DNA of 64,000 nucleotides from Crambe crambe (GCA_963924555.1 OZ004590.1:4952001-5016000); one strand, 5' to 3'; positions 1 to 13,420 are shown, counted from the first letter of the stretch. The notes: generated from the letters alone by a model not told the origin. Translations and numbers: made by a program.

Positions 1-731
1 ACACTGGGCTGGTATGGGGACTCAATTATATGGGGGGAAAACCTGATGACAGTGTTTACTGCAGCCCTCTCAATATGGCTGGACTAACATCTGAAGAAAA
101 TTCTCTAGGCACTTTTGGCTCCACATCGAGAGGTTCCACTATATTTCACCCTGGTACTGAAATGAGGACACCCCCTATAATTAAGACTCTGCATCGAGGG
201 GGTTCCACTATATTTCACCCTGGTACTGAAATGAGGACACCCCCTATAATTAAGACTCTGCATCGAGGGGGTTCCACTATATTTCACCCTGGTACTGAAA
301 TGAGGACACCCCCTCTAATTAAGACTCTGCATCGAGAGGGTTCCACTATATTTCACCCTGGTACTGAAATGAGGACACCCCTCTAATTAAGACTCTGCAT
401 TGAGAGGGTTCCACTATATTTCACCCTGATACTGAAATGAGGACGTACAAGTGTTTTGTCAACAACATGCATGCAACATGTACATGCACCCAACATGTGC
501 ATGAATGTATGTTGTACATACTGATGGTACAGTGAAACCATCTCTTTCTCTATTATGGTGTCGTGTCCCAACTGTACCTATTCTTGTCCTTGCCACTTGT
601 CCCCCAACCCCCGATGAGGTCACAGTATGAAGTTTTAGCTTCACCAATTCCTTCCTCCAAGCATTACTTCATTTCTCAATTTCTTTCAGTTTCTAATAAT
701 TATTTTTATTTTTTTATTCGTTTTCTTGCAG
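1..731. other. Non-coding flank and intron upstream of the first visible SOS exon
   Basis: No exon is recognised here. The left half is a 69-base tandem array (entered separately). The rest is AT-rich and ends in a pyrimidine tract and CAG acceptor at 729-731. SOS proteins normally have a short N-terminal stretch before the first residues seen here, so at least one SOS exon should lie left of the window. The 118-codon open frame across the array is an artefact of a repeat unit divisible by three. Confidence 0.7.
126..443. repeat. 69-base tandem repeat, about 4.5 copies
   Basis: The word TTCCACTATATTTCACCCTG starts at 134, 203, 272, 341 and 409, giving spacings of 69, 69, 69 and 68. Copies are nearly identical, which suggests recent expansion. 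Read in reverse, each unit contains ATAGTGGAACC, which resembles the ends of the dispersed TA-flanked elements elsewhere in the window. Confidence 0.9.
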
Positions 732-3700
732 ATTCAGAAACAAGTCCACCCTCGTTTTGACATCGATGACGATGCCCTGGCATACCTGGAGGATCTGGTT
801 TACTGTCTCCTAGCCCAGATCTGTGCAGCACAGCCTCACACGAGGGGAGATGTCGAGGCATATGTGCAGAAGAATTTCACTGCCCCCATCGACACATGGG
901 CCCTTAGTGATGCCCAGCTGATGATGGAGCGCGCTCAGAAGAGGCGAGGGGTGTTTGTCTTCCCTGTGGAAAAGCTCTTTACACAGCTCCAGAAGGTGTG
1001 TGTGTGTGTGTGTGTGTATGTGTGTGTAGTGACAGGACCCCAGGGGGAGGAGGGAGGGAAGGGGATAGAGGAGGAGAGGATGAGTACCTTTCAGTATGTC
1101 TTTTTCTTTTTCTTTTTTTAAATCCCACCAACCTCTATACTAGTGAAGAAGGGAGGTCTTGTCCCCTTTCTGCAATACCTCCATTCCCGTTTCTATTGCC
1201 ATTCTGTTCCAATTCTGTGCCATTCCATTCCCATTTCTACTGCCATTCTGTTCCCATTCTGTGGCCCATATTCCACCATCTTAACAATCAAGAGCTCATT
1301 TCATTCTTTGAAGAGATTAATTTGATCCTCATCCTTGTAACTATAATTCAGCTTCTTTTTTTCTTTTCTTTTTCTTTTTTCGTAGGAGGTCTTTGGGTAT
1401 AAGATTGAAGTGAGTCTTGTCCAGTATATTATGGCCATCCTGGACTATGTATCTGCTGACATTCTCAAGGTAAACTTTTCATTGATTCATCCAATGGGGT
1501 GGGTATTATTTGTCTCATGATGATCACATGCATTGCTACCAATGTCACATTCACAACTACTAATGTCACATGATCACATACATTACTATCACCTGTACAT
1601 CCTTAGCTAGATTACAGCATTTACTGTCTTCATCTCACATGATAGTCACATGAGCATGTCATTATGATAATCGTATGATTGGATGATAGTCACATGAGCA
1701 TGTCGTGATATGATCTGACTCCCTAGGGTCCCTCCATCATAATAGTCACTAGCCTCGTACCCAGGCACGAGGCTAAATAGTTACATGAGCATGTCACGTG
1801 ATAATCATATGACTAATCCCAATAATATATATATTAGCCATAATTATGGAATAAGTGCTGTTGAGTGTTGTTTTCATAGGCTTTCAACTTTGGGAAAACA
1901 TAATCACTCGATCACTCGATCTTCTCTAGTTCCTCCTTGATTATTGTCGGCCAATCAATAAAGGCTTGCAGGAATGTTGTCCAAGTCCACAATGACTTGC
2001 TTAAAATCATGTCGTGTAATTATCACATGACATGATCATGTCCAGGGTTGAATTCAGAAAGTCTATTGGAGGTGGAGGGCAATGAAATTGCAACTTTGAA
2101 TAGGGTGGATGTGGCAAATCCCCTCTCCCCCCCCCCCCCCCCCCCCCCCCGAGTTCCCTGTTTCCTTTTAATTTCAAAACCACAAAATCCACTTCCTCGT
2201 TATATATACTTCAGCTCCTTGATTACTAGTAGCCTTGAGGATGACGTGGAGACAGAACACATGACAAAAGTTTGGGACAATTTCATCAATCAAAGCGTAC
2301 TTGAGTATTTGGGCTAAATAAAGATAAAAATTGATTATACAACTCAAGGACAGACTCAGTTCTTCATGCTACATTAGAGACTGTTAAGGAGAAGTTGCAT
2401 AGCCTGTGATACTGTGATACTGCTGTTGATTCTATTAGAAGCACAGTGATGTTGATATTGCATCTAATTAAGAAGACATACAAGTCCATTAGAAGCAGTA
2501 CACATGTTACTGCATATGAGGATCATCTTTTGACTTACTTGCAATAACATTGGCCCATATTAGTGGTAATAGTAAGGTTTGTTTAATATACAATGGCACA
2601 GGTATACTTTCAGCATTAAAAAAACATAATCTTTGGAGGATTCATATTGTATTGCATACAAAAAACCTTGTTACCATGTACCGAAGCTTGATCTCAAACA
2701 CTTTTTTTTTTTGTTTTGATAAACGCTGCTTGAGCGATACTTAAGATTTTTAATACTTTACAAGTGGCACACAGATTAATTGGCTTTCACTTTCTAGTTG
2801 GCGACAGAGTGTTACGCATATCCTTTTGAGATAGTGTATAATATTGACCACCTGCTTCTACTGCATATTTGATTCGAGTGTTATTCAAGTTGATAAGTTG
2901 ACATAGATAGATAGCTAGCAGTATTCCATTTGAAGTGACCACCTGCTTCTACTGAGTGTTGTGTGGCATGTGCCCAGTCTACTTCTGTCCTTCAAGTTGA
3001 TAAGTTGATATAGATAGCAGTATTCCATTTGAAGCAGTTTTGAAGTCACTATTCAAAGAAGCAGCACAGGGCTATATAGTTGTCAAGTGAGTCACTGAAA
3101 AAAGTATTAGTGGCACAGAGAGCTAGTTGAAGTGAAGTCAAGAAGTACAGCTCAGGGCTGGTTGGTTGCAGAGTTAAGTGTCACTTAAGTGGATACTTCA
3201 AGGCTGCAGAGTATAATGATAAGCATTATATGCACATGGTGTGTATACGTGAAGAGCTGATCTATATAGGCAGTGGTCGGTCGATGCAAGGAGTGAGAAG
3301 ACTGTGTGTGTGCATGTGTGAGTTTATTGCAGAGGCACGCACATGCACTGCATCGTGACTTACATGTAGCATACATGTTCAGTGGAAAGTTTATGGTGGG
3401 GGAGTCAAGATCTTCCTATGCTATGCCCTCCTGGGACTTACTTCCTGCAAGCAGCAGTTCATTCATGTTTCGTGTGAGTCTTGCAAGATTTCAAATTTGA
3501 GGTGGTTTGGTCAGACTTTCTAATGATCAGGAACTTCCTCTCAATAGAACTTGCGATGGGAAGAGGCAAACTATTGGGTAGTACGGCTCCTAATTAATTA
3601 TAGGGTTTGACTCACTAGCAGTCTGGAGTTATATTACTTGAGTTGAGCTTGTAAATTCCCAAATTAATAGGGTTTGACTCACTAACAGTTTGGAAGTTAC

Positions 3701-3785
3701 ATTACTTAGAGCTGAGCTTTAAATTCCCAAATTAATAGGGTTTGCTCCTCCCTATATGAACTCCTAAATTAGCAGGACATATACT

Positions 3786-3875
<90 letters not shown>

Positions 3876-5732
3876 GCAGTCTGGAGTTATATCACTTAAT
3901 GCTGTGTGTAATAAGGGAAAAAGCATTTCTTGAAATGAAAAAAGATGTAGGGATGACCACTGCTCAAAAAAGTAAGGAAACAAGAAGGATGGAAGTGGGA
4001 TCAATCTTTGTTCTGTATATCCAGCCAACAATCCCTACATATACACACATTACTACACTATAATCTGAAGCTACCCGACGTATATGTAGGGATTGTTGGC
4101 TGGATGTACAGAACAAAGATTGATCCCACTTCCATCCTTCTTATTTCCTTACTTTTTTGAGCAATGGTCATCCCTACATCTTTTTTTCATTTCAAGAAAT
4201 GCTTAATAATTCCTACCAATGCTGTGTGTAATAATTTATTATATTCTGGGGCTTGGTAGTTTCATTAGTTACAATTTGCTTTTTTCCCCAAGAGGGTAAC
4301 TGGATTGTGGTATACATTCAGCAAGTTATCTTAATGTACAGAAGCCTTTTTAGGGAGATGCTGGACAAAAGAAACTGGTCAAAGATGAAATTATCAATGA
4401 GCACTAGTGCATCAGTTTCAGTTGGTTTGATGGTGGAGAGGGAGGGATTCTTTGATGCAGTGTTAGCTTGCTTGCTGGTAAAGATTCACTCACTTGAAAT
4501 AACTGTAGAGCAAAAAAACAAGTTTGGACCATTCTGATGATTTAGGTAGATGATAATACATAGAGTAAGTGGCATACATACAGAGTGTGTGGGTTAGAGA
4601 TACATCTTCATGCTGTGTAGTTCAGAGAACAGTGACATGAGCCATGTCCTCAATCCTTACTTTAGTTTCATGCTCCTTTGTGTGTGTGTGTGTGTGTGTG
4701 TGTAGTTCAGAGAACGGTGACATGAGCCATGTCCTCAATCTTTGCTTTGTTTCATGCTCCTTTGGAAATTGTGTGTGTATGTGTTGGGAAAGTATGTGGT
4801 TAGTTGGAACTGGTAGGTCCCTATGATGTGTAGCCCTAGCAAGGGTTTTCTCGGAAACTGTACCGATCTTTTGAAGTGTTTTTATCTCTCTTTCTCTCAA
4901 TTGCCACAGTTGGCTGGGAATTTCGTCAAGAATACACGGAAGCCGGCCATTATTATCTGCTCCAGTGATATCAAAGTCTCCATATCGGCTGATCCAGTGA
5001 GTTGAATCTATATACTGTGCAGTAGTTGCCATGGATGCAGAAATATATCAATCAGCTGACTCAGCAGTAGTATGGGATATGTACAATGTACACACTTCTT
5101 GCCTGGCTTCATTATAATTATAGCCACACCCATTTTTGTGTATATACATCCATTGGGTTAGATATCAATCCTTCCTCTTACACATTTCCTCCACTCCCTC
5201 CCATATCTCCCCTCCCCTTTCCCTTTATCCCTCGTTCCTCCCCTCCCCTCCCTCCTCCTCTCACGTCCCAGGCACTGCAAGCTTTGATCCAGCCCCTTCA
5301 AGGGGGTCAGCCGTCTGGAAAAGACCTACACATGGAAAATTTCAATGAGGTAGACTACTCTTCTTAATTAACAACCAAGTCACATGACTTGATCACATGA
5401 CTTCACTCCTAGACATCTGAACGGAAATCGCTGACTTATGATGAGCTTCTTCGTGAGTTAATAGACGAGGAGTCGCAATATGTCAGACACCTGAACCTCA
5501 TCCTCAAGGTATTCATGGAGCCATTCCACAATAGAAAACTCTTCCCTGCACCTGTGAGTTCAACACCTACGCACTTGTAACTTTCAAGATCAGATGCTGT
5601 ATAAATCCCCTCTGCATAGTTTTTATTTCAAATCCACAAGGAATTCCCCCCCCCCCCCCCCAAAAAAAATGCAGCCCTGAATGGAAACATCTCTGATTCC
5701 TCCAAGAACATACCCTATGATACTGCGTACTG

Positions 5733-5795
<63 letters not shown>

Positions 5796-7672
5796 GATGT
5801 GGAGGCGATATTTAGCAATCTCACTGAGCTTCATGAGTTATCAGTCAAGCTGCTGGCAGATTTAGACGACTGCATAGAGATGTCAGGGGCCATTGGCGTT
5901 GCTGGAGACTCAGGCGTCCCCCAAGCTGGCATCATCTTTGAGGACTTGGCAGAGGTGGGTAGGTTGGATAACCAGGGATATGCATGTAACCAGTCTGACA
6001 TGCCCCAACAGCACTTATTCCAGCTTCCTCCCTACAGGGTTGTCCCCAGACCCTGTAAGTGGCACTGATAACTAATTGCATGTATGTGTATCAAATGCCT
6101 GTGCTACATCTGGTGTCTATGCATTTGACCAGTGTGCCTAGTATGAACTATTATACTGATATGGAAAGAGAGAGAGAGCCACATCTCCTTCCCACTCTCT
6201 CCCATTATGTGTCCAGGAGCAATATAGTGCCATTTTTTTCTTTTCCCTTCTACTTGTGTATGTTTTTTTTTTCCTGGGGAGGACCCTGCCCTAATTAGAG
6301 CCACTTACAGGTGGTCACAGTAAGCTTGTTTCACTCTACATATCTGACTTAAAAATCAAACTTGGATCTCTTCCGGTATGGTTGCACACACTCACTCCCA
6401 TCCTTCAGTCGTATGAATTTGAGGTCTACTCAAGGTATGCTGAGAGCTACATTGAGGCCAAAATCAAACTGGAGGAGTTGCTACAGGACGAGGAAGTGGT
6501 GAAATGTTTCAAGGCAAGCAAGACAAAGCTGTTCAAAGAGGCTGTGCAGTATATCCTTCCCAACAGTCTTCTGGAACCTGTCTACCACTGTTTCTACTAT
6601 TTTGATGTCATGGAGGTCAGTTGTGCGATTGTCTTGTGCCCCGCCCCCCTCTCTTAAAAAAAAAAAAATTAAAAAAAATTATGCAAGTCCTCCCTTACTT
6701 TTTCCCCCCTTATGGAGTTCTATATTTTGAGGGAAAGCCCCCATATTAAATATGTAATGATTTTTATTCAGAGCCTAGCAAAGTGTTCGCCAACCGATGA
6801 CGACAGAGAAGCACTTGAATCTGTAAGCTAAGCCATGCCCATTCATTTTCCAAACGTGGTCATCATGATTAGCCACGTCCCCTTTGCAGGCAATTAGCAG
6901 CACGCTGGCTGTCAAGATGGAAATAGAGAGGGTGTGTTCCAGATTCCTGCCAAAGAGAAAGTGAGTCGGTTAGACAGATGTAATAATGTATGTGTCATAA
7001 GCATATCAGAAAGAACACTAGTTCATAGCGTTTCCTTTTATAGAGATGACACGGGGATGTTTGGGAAAGGTCCTGGATATGGAGTGGCCCTGAGAAAAGT
7101 CGGTAAAATTCAGCAAAAGATTGAAGGCTGGGAGGTATGTATCTGTCTTCTTACCACATGGGTATCACGATCACGATAATCATACCATTAGGGTCCTGAT
7201 ATTTTATCTTGCTGCACCAAACTTATCAAAGGTGAGTAAGCTGTACTACGCCGTACTCCAACTGAATTGCACCTTAATATGTGTACATACTGACCCACAC
7301 CTCATATCACTGTGGTATTGTATTGTGATGTATATATAGAGGGCACTCTTGGCATCATCAGAGAAGGTGGACGAAGAGTAAGTCCCTAAGTTAATCATAA
7401 TAACGAATAAGAAATAAGAATAAAGAGTGATTTTTTACATTTTTGGGTTTGTGCCTTTGATGCACAAAGTGTATAATGTTGGAAGTTCTTTGTGATTGCG
7501 ATAGGCTCAGAAGACTGAACGTCATGTGTTTCTGCTGGATGGTTTGGCAGTGTGCTGCAAGACAAAGAACAGGAGCAGCGCTGGCGAGTATCGGCTTAAG
7601 GAGAAGATCAACATGAGGAAGGCAGAACTCATCGATGTGGATGATGCAGATGGTGAGGGGAGGGGAAAGGAG

Positions 7673-7714
<42 letters not shown>

Positions 7715-8107
7715 ATCTACATGAAGGGATGTTGTTGTTTTTTGACAAATTATCATTGTGATGGTTTATCTTCAGCAAGTTTCTCTCTGTGTCTTCCTTC
7801 TAGATCTGAAGTATGCATTTCAGCTGGTGGGGCAGGACCAGCCAGTGTTCACCTTCTATGCCATCTCCAAGTTGGAGAAGAACGAGTGGATGGGAGCCCT
7901 GACCCTCCTACTGACACGCAGCACCTTTGATAGGCTGCTGGACAGCAAGTTACGTGAGGAGGAGCAGAACATTGAAGTCCTCACCCCCAACCCCAAAGAT
8001 TACAAGTGAGTTAGAGTGGGTTGATTTTTAGGGGGGAGGGAATTATTCTCTCACACTCACTCACTCACTCACTCACTCACTCACTCACTCACTCACTCAC
8101 ACACACA

Positions 8108-8160
<53 letters not shown>

Positions 8161-10851
8161 GCACACACACACACACAGATTTGCTGAGGAAGATTCTGAT
8201 GAGAACATCATATTCGATGAAGTTGAGGAAGGGAAGCCTTCAGGAGGACCTGGACCCCCCATCAAGGCTGGCACCATTTACAAACTGGTTGAAAGACTCA
8301 CGTACCATGAGTATGCTGGTATGTATGTACTTCCTCTCTCCTTCCTTCCCTCCCCTTTCCTTCCCTCCATTTTCCCTCCCCCTCCCCTTTCCCTCCCCTT
8401 CCTCCTCCCCTCCCTCCCCTTTCCCTCCCCTTCCTCCTCCCCCTACCTCCCCTCCCTCCCCTTTCCCCCTTCCCCTCCCTCTCCTTACCCTCCCCTTCCC
8501 CTCCCTCTCCTTACCCTCCCCTTCCTCCTCCCCCTCCCTCCCCCTCCTCCCTTTTCCCCCCGCATCCCTCATCTCCTGCTCTTCTATGACCAACCACTCT
8601 CCTCATTTTGATGTGCAGATCCTTCCTTTGTCCGTACATTACTCATGACCTACCGTTCCTTCTCTGAGCCGCACGAACTCCTGAATCTACTAGTGGCTCG
8701 TTTTGACATCCCTATGCCTGTGGACATGGAGAATCCAGAGATCAGACGAGACCCGAGCATCATGAAGGCCGTCAAGAGATATAAAGCTAACTATGTCTCT
8801 CCCATACAGCTGAGGTAAGTATGAACTAGCCTCATACCCAACCCCACTTTTTTCACGGGCGCACCATGAAAAAAAAGCGGGCCTGGGTACGAGGCTATGT
8901 ATGAGCAGACCTTCAATGAAGAGTTTAAAAAGAGAGGTCAGGAGAGGTCAGGTCATAAGAACATTATCTTATCCTATAACTAGCAGAGGTAGTAGTTTAG
9001 GGATAGTTGTAAAGTTAAGTACTTGTCTTGGAGTAAGCATTTTGAACACCTGACAGACAGTTATGTGGTAGCTTAGAAGTTAAGTACATTTTTTTGTCTT
9101 GGAGTAAGCACCTGACAGACAGTTAAACCTGTCCCAATACTCACTTCTCATTGTGTACCTCTTCCTGTGTTTGTTATTGGTGCCATGGCAGGCACAAAAA
9201 CTCAATGTTACCACACAGGGAAACAGTCAGTCAGGATTGAGAAGTATTTCGTAGACTGGCACCATTCAGTATTCAAGTGGTACAGCTACTCTCAGCCTGT
9301 AACATACTTTTTTTTTTCTTGTTGTCATTGACAATTTTCAGAGTGTTGAATGTGCTGCGTCACTGGGTTGAGTTCCACTACTACGACTTTGAGAGGGACC
9401 CGAAGCTGTTGGTGAAGCTACGGGGCTTTGTAGACTCTGTCAAGTCCAAGAGCATGCAGAAGTGGGTGGTCTCCATTCACAGGTCCCTCCAGAAGAAGGA
9501 AGAGGAGAAAACGGCTATCAAACTTGTCTTCAATAAACAGTCTGCACCTGTTGAATGGCATATTGCCAAAAGTAGTAAAGACGATTATCACATTCTGACA
9601 GTAAGTGTAGGCTGTAAAATACATTTCAGTATTAGGGTTGGGCTAGATGTTAATTAGTAAAACCAGTGGGTATGGGATATCACTGTTGATGCTACACTTT
9701 TGTGAATATTATTGTACTTTTTGTCCATGACAACCTTTACCAAATCAAGTCTGCTGCTTGGCAGTATTCGAGCTGTCCTCTTGTGAGTGGGTGGGTGGGT
9801 GGGTGAGGACAATAAAGGGGCTTTTCCAAATACCCCCTTTCCTAACTCTTATTTAAAAAGTAAACATGAAAACGAATTTAAGTGCATTAGTATTTCTTGA
9901 GATGTATGTAATTTACCTTCATCTTTGCTTGAATCATAGCTACATCCAGTGGAGATAGCAAGACAGCTGACACTCATCCAGTCTGAGTACTTTCGAGCCA
10001 TCCACCCCTCGGAGCTCGTTGACGCCTCCTGGATGAAGGACGAGAAGAAAGAAAAATCGTCACCCAATCTTTTGAAGCTCAACAGATTTGAAACAACGGT
10101 AAGCTGATTATACAAATCAGTGCTCAAAATAACCCAGCAATATTGTGGGACATGTGCCTGATGATAACCCTACTCCCATAACTACTGATACAAATTTTAT
10201 CAGACAAGGCAGGCTCTGTGTCAGTCAGGCTGTTATTTACAATTGCTCTCTGATGTGTCATCATTACTGTAACACTGGTACATAATAAATTTTAGACATC
10301 TCTTTGGCTGGCTAAAGAGATTGTTTCCATGGAGAATTTCGATGAAAGATTAGCCTTGGTCTCACGTCTGATTGATATCATGGAGGTGAGTGCTGTCTTT
10401 ATCAAGTGTAGTCATTTTATCTCACTCACAAAGAATAAGCAGCTTGATTCTCTCTCTCTCTCTCTCTCCCTCTCTGTTGTACTCCTCCAGGAGCTGAATA
10501 ATTTGAACAACTTCGCAGGAATGTTTGTGATCAACGCTGCCCTTGAGTCAGCCTCTGTGTACAGACTGAAGCACACATTCAAGGTAAGGCAACCTCCTCC
10601 AGCAGGAAGAAACTGCACGAATATAGAACTCCAATTCGATAGGTTGTGTAAATTTGATTGGCACTGAGATTTGGTCTTGGCGAATGAAGTCACCAATAGT
10701 CATGATTATACTTTGCACCCTTTAGAATGTGAAGAGACAGAATGTGCTGGAGGACATGAAGCAGATAGCCTCCAGCGATAGAAGCTACAAGAACTACAAG
10801 GAGAAGTTGAGGTCCATCAACCCTCCTTGTGTGCCCTTTCTAGGTAGTACT

Positions 10852-10916
<65 letters not shown>

Positions 10917-12505
10917 TTTTTTTTTAAATTTGTTGTTATTTTTTTGTAGGGATGTACATGACATGGATAGTTTTCATCAAGGATGGCAGTGAAGACAAAG
11001 TGTCAGGGAGAGCAGACCAGTTTATCAACTTCAAGAAAAGGTATGGATGGACTGTGCAGTTAAAATATGTAATCTAGCGGTTGGGTTGATCCCATCTGTC
11101 CTGTAGTACCTGGTCATGTTCTGCCCTAAATTACATTCAGGACATGTCCAATAATTATCTCAAAACATCACATCTCATATCTTTGCTGTGTCCTATAGGA
11201 AGAGAATAGCAGATGTCCTGCAAGAGATTCAGCAGTACCAGAACTCGCCCTACTGTCTGACTCCGGAACCATCTATACAGGTATTATTAGTGAAAACTGA
11301 TATTAGGGCTACACCACAAGACTATGCTCTAGGTACTTACATGGAGTGCACGAGCACTGAGCCTGCACGATATGCAATAATTGGGCTACAAACACACGTG
11401 GCATTGGTTTTGCCTTTAGTTCCAAGAGCTCTAAAACTAGATCAAAACATGATACATGTGCAGTTGATTTTCTCCTTTGAATCTTGTGTGTACGTATAAC
11501 AGGAATGGATACGATCACAAGACCCTGTGGGATCTATGATGCCCAATCAGTTTGAAGACTACCTCTTCGATCTGTCTCGTTCCATAGAACCTAAAGACCA
11601 ACCTGTGAAGAAAATGGTGAGTTGCTATAGTGATAAGCTCCACCCACATTATATAGACATAGAATTTGCTATAGCAACAAGCCCCACCCACAGCTACAAG
11701 AGGTTGATTTGTAATTTTAATACGAATGAATTCATAGCCAAGGAAATACAAATTTGATCTGAAGCCACCACAAGAAGCAAAGAGTTACACACTGGGCACT
11801 CTGATTGGTCGAAATAGGCACAAACCTCACACCATGGCAACTCAAGATGAGGTGCCAAGTAACGAAGATCAACATTCGCCAGGACCAGGGAGTACTCCCC
11901 CCTCCCCTTCCCCCTTTATTGAGAATGGGGGTACTTTGCCAGAGAGGAGAAAGATATCTGCAAATTCGCAGAGTAGCAGAGGCCGGACCACTTCCTCACC
12001 AGGAGGGGAACCTGTGCGACCCCCAAAGCCACCGAAAAACTCCATCAGCATGGTGAACATTCAACTTCCTCCTCCCATTCCAGGTCGTACCCCTCACCCC
12101 AACCCCACTAGTAACACGCTCTCCAATACCATCTCAGCTCCACAACTCGGCCCCAAGCCAAAACCCCCTCGCATCCCTCCAGCCAACGACGAATTTCAAA
12201 ACGTACGAAAAGAGGAGAGGCACAAACCTCCATTGCCTCCCCCCCAGGATAACGAGGTTCGGGGGCGTCAGAAGCCTCCTCCTCCGCTCCCAGTTCCGGA
12301 CAATGACCTCCAGCAGCGAGAGAAGCGGCAGAAACCCCCAGCTCCACTCCCACCATCGTCAAGTGGCGAGAACACCTACAGACCTCACCCTTCCCCCCCA
12401 CAACAAACTAAAAACGCTCCACCTCTTCCCCCTCGTGTTGTACCCCCCATACCAAAGAAGAACAGACAGGTCGAAATGCCGCCCCCTCTACCACCAAAGA
12501 ACTGA
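732..12505 (+). CDS. SOS: Son of sevenless (SOS) Ras guanine-nucleotide exchange factor, 5' partial
   Basis: Catalyses GDP/GTP exchange on Ras (and Rac through its DH domain) downstream of receptor tyrosine kinases and Grb2. Exons: 732-995, 1386-1469, 4910-4996, 5272-5349, 5413-5553, 5796-5954, 6409-6615, 6772-6822, 6890-6960, 7044-7134, 7192-7231, 7340-7377, 7505-7652, 7804-8005, 8179-8318, 8619-8814, 9342-9600, 9940-10098, 10296-10385, 10491-10583, 10726-10843, 10950-11040, 11199-11280, 11503-11616, 11738-12505. All phases join, giving 1,256 residues to a TGA. Domain order matches the family: histone folds (about 1-170 of the visible part, starting QVHPRFD), DH (172-380, with [10 protein letters not shown] and EPVYHC), PH (about 410-550), REM (about 565-720, [12 protein letters not shown]), CDC25 (about 755-1000, [10 protein letters not shown] and [11 protein letters not shown]) and a proline-rich tail with SH3-binding runs such as PPLPPR. 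Human SOS1 is about 1,330 residues, so only a short N-terminus is missing. Family known; exon ends inferred from splice signals. Confidence 0.96.
1748..1777. repeat. Short inverted repeat with AGCCTCGT arms
   Basis: AGCCTCGT and ACGAGGCT flank the core ACCCAGGC. The same motif recurs as the arms of the inverted repeat at 8825-8902, so this looks like a solo or collapsed copy of one dispersed family. Confidence 0.6.
3786..3874. repeat. CT dinucleotide microsatellite
   Basis: About 89 bases of uninterrupted CT repeats inside the long SOS intron. The foldback element starts shortly downstream. Confidence 0.95.
3915..4217. mobile_element. Foldback (hairpin) element with two arms of about 125 bases
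   Basis: Bases 3921-4044 and 4080-4204 are near-perfect reverse complements, separated by a loop of about 35 bases. The left arm begins AAGCATTTCTTGAAATG and the right arm ends with its complement. A 17-base direct repeat, AATGCTGTGTGTAATAA, lies just outside at 3898-3914 and 4218-4234 and may be a target-site duplication. There is no coding capacity. Its class is unknown: a foldback transposon or hairpin MITE are both possible. In the SOS pre-mRNA it would fold into a long double-stranded stem. Confidence 0.85.
4619..4764. repeat. Direct duplication of about 60 bases
   Basis: GTTCAGAGAACAGTGACATG and the following bases occur at 4619-4680 and again, with a few substitutions, at 4702-4764, separated by a GT microsatellite. 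The duplication ends about 145 bases before a SOS exon. Confidence 0.8.
5736..5795. repeat. CT microsatellite forming the pyrimidine tract of a SOS acceptor
   Basis: CT repeats run without a break into the CAG acceptor of the exon starting at 5796, so the microsatellite itself is the polypyrimidine tract. Confidence 0.9.
8050..8178. repeat. ACTC/AC microsatellite ending in a SOS acceptor
   Basis: ACTC repeats grade into AC repeats and end directly in CAG before the exon at 8179. This acceptor has an AC tract rather than an uninterrupted pyrimidine run. Confidence 0.9.
8335..8565. repeat. C/T-rich simple sequence in a SOS intron
   Basis: More than 200 bases are almost pure pyrimidine (CCCTCCCCTTCC-type words) between the exons ending at 8318 and starting at 8619. 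Overlapping open frames here are low-complexity artefacts. Confidence 0.85.
8825..8902. mobile_element. Small inverted-repeat element in a SOS intron
   Basis: ACTAGCCTCATACCCAACCCC at the left is matched, inverted and imperfect, by GCCTGGGTACGAGGCT at the right. An A/T-rich centre contains TTTTTTCACGGGCGC and its rough complement. It is a compact hairpin of MITE size, related to the motif at 1748-1777. No target duplication is clear. Confidence 0.5.
10855..10912. repeat. GA microsatellite just after a SOS donor site
   Basis: GA repeats begin about 11 bases after the GTAGTA donor at 10844 and occupy most of this 106-base intron. Confidence 0.9.
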
Positions 12506-13420
12506 AATCCTATACCCATTGTTTTCCCCTGGCCTCGACATACCACATACAGTCCTCTATCAAATATTATCATAGTTATGGTAATATATATTGTACTGCT
12601 TTCTACCCTTCGTTCTATTTTTTTAGCAGAATGCTATTTTTTCAGAATTATTTCGTGATTATCATCATGCATGAATGGACAAGTATTGCTGCTTGACCAC
12701 CCACCCCCCCCCCCTAGAATCATTTTCAACATTTCTTCCCTCTCTTTCTCTCTCACCTTCAATTGCTACAATCAGACGGGTGATAGCAAAAACTATTATC
12801 AATGCAAGAAGCGTAGAATGTATTACTGTTCCATTTGTATCATAGTCCGTATATTATAAGTGTCATATTGTTGTGCCAAAAAGTGTGAAAATTAATAGTT
12901 TAATGATTTATGTGCCTACACTCACATTTCTTTCTCTGTTGTCATTATTGATGCTGGCATCACACACAATAATGTTCTAATTTGGTATGTACAGCCAATT
13001 AAGGCTCATTGGTTCCAGGGTTCTAGTCAGGATGAATGCGAAGAGTGGGGGGTTTAGGCAATAAGGAGGTCCAAAAACATGGAGTATACATATTCCACTA
13101 TACTAATTCAGTAACAATAGGGTGGGGGAAGGAAGAAATATAAGAGTGGGAGAGCACTCTTTGGCTAGAACACGGTTTTACTATGAAAAAATTCCTGTCG
13201 TATGTTCTATAGCGGCTACACATTTCACCCAGTAATTATGTTTTGGCCATATCACAACATTGGCTCCATTTACATTGAAGTTTTCTGACTCCTGTGCAGA
13301 GATCCACCTCGCCATGAGCTCCACAGGATTTGAGCCACAATTAATTTTATGTATTATTGACACTAAAGCATTGTATACAGATAGGTTAAAATGTTCAGCA
13401 TTATAGTATGATGGAGTTTT
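12506..13420. other. Tail-to-tail spacer between SOS and CHP
   Basis: This 915-base stretch must hold both 3' UTRs. It has a short C tract near 12708 and otherwise ordinary AT-rich sequence. I see no clear AATAAA for SOS, and no RNA gene or transposon. Confidence 0.6.

Larger units (their letters stand above)
1470..4909. other. Long SOS intron rich in repeats
   Basis: This 3.4-kb intron contains no exon I can support. It holds a C tract at 2130-2150, diverged direct repeats around 2840-3060 (GACCACCTGCTTCTACTG and neighbours) and 3590-3770 (GGGTTTGACTCACTA), a CT microsatellite, the foldback element and a direct duplication near its 3' end. Short open frames inside have no recognisable content. 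Confidence 0.7.

Noticed and set aside
30-386. Open frame of 118 codons at the left edge
   Set aside because: It runs through the 69-base tandem array; the repeat length is divisible by three, which keeps the frame open.
6039-6055. Possible 17-base micro-exon in SOS (acceptor CTACAG, donor GTAAGT)
   Set aside because: Inclusion would break the frame; joining 5954 directly to 6409 keeps frame and matches the SOS family.
8021-8648. Long Ser/Pro/His frames in SOS introns
   Set aside because: They come from ACTC/AC and C/T simple repeats flanking the real exon at 8179-8318.
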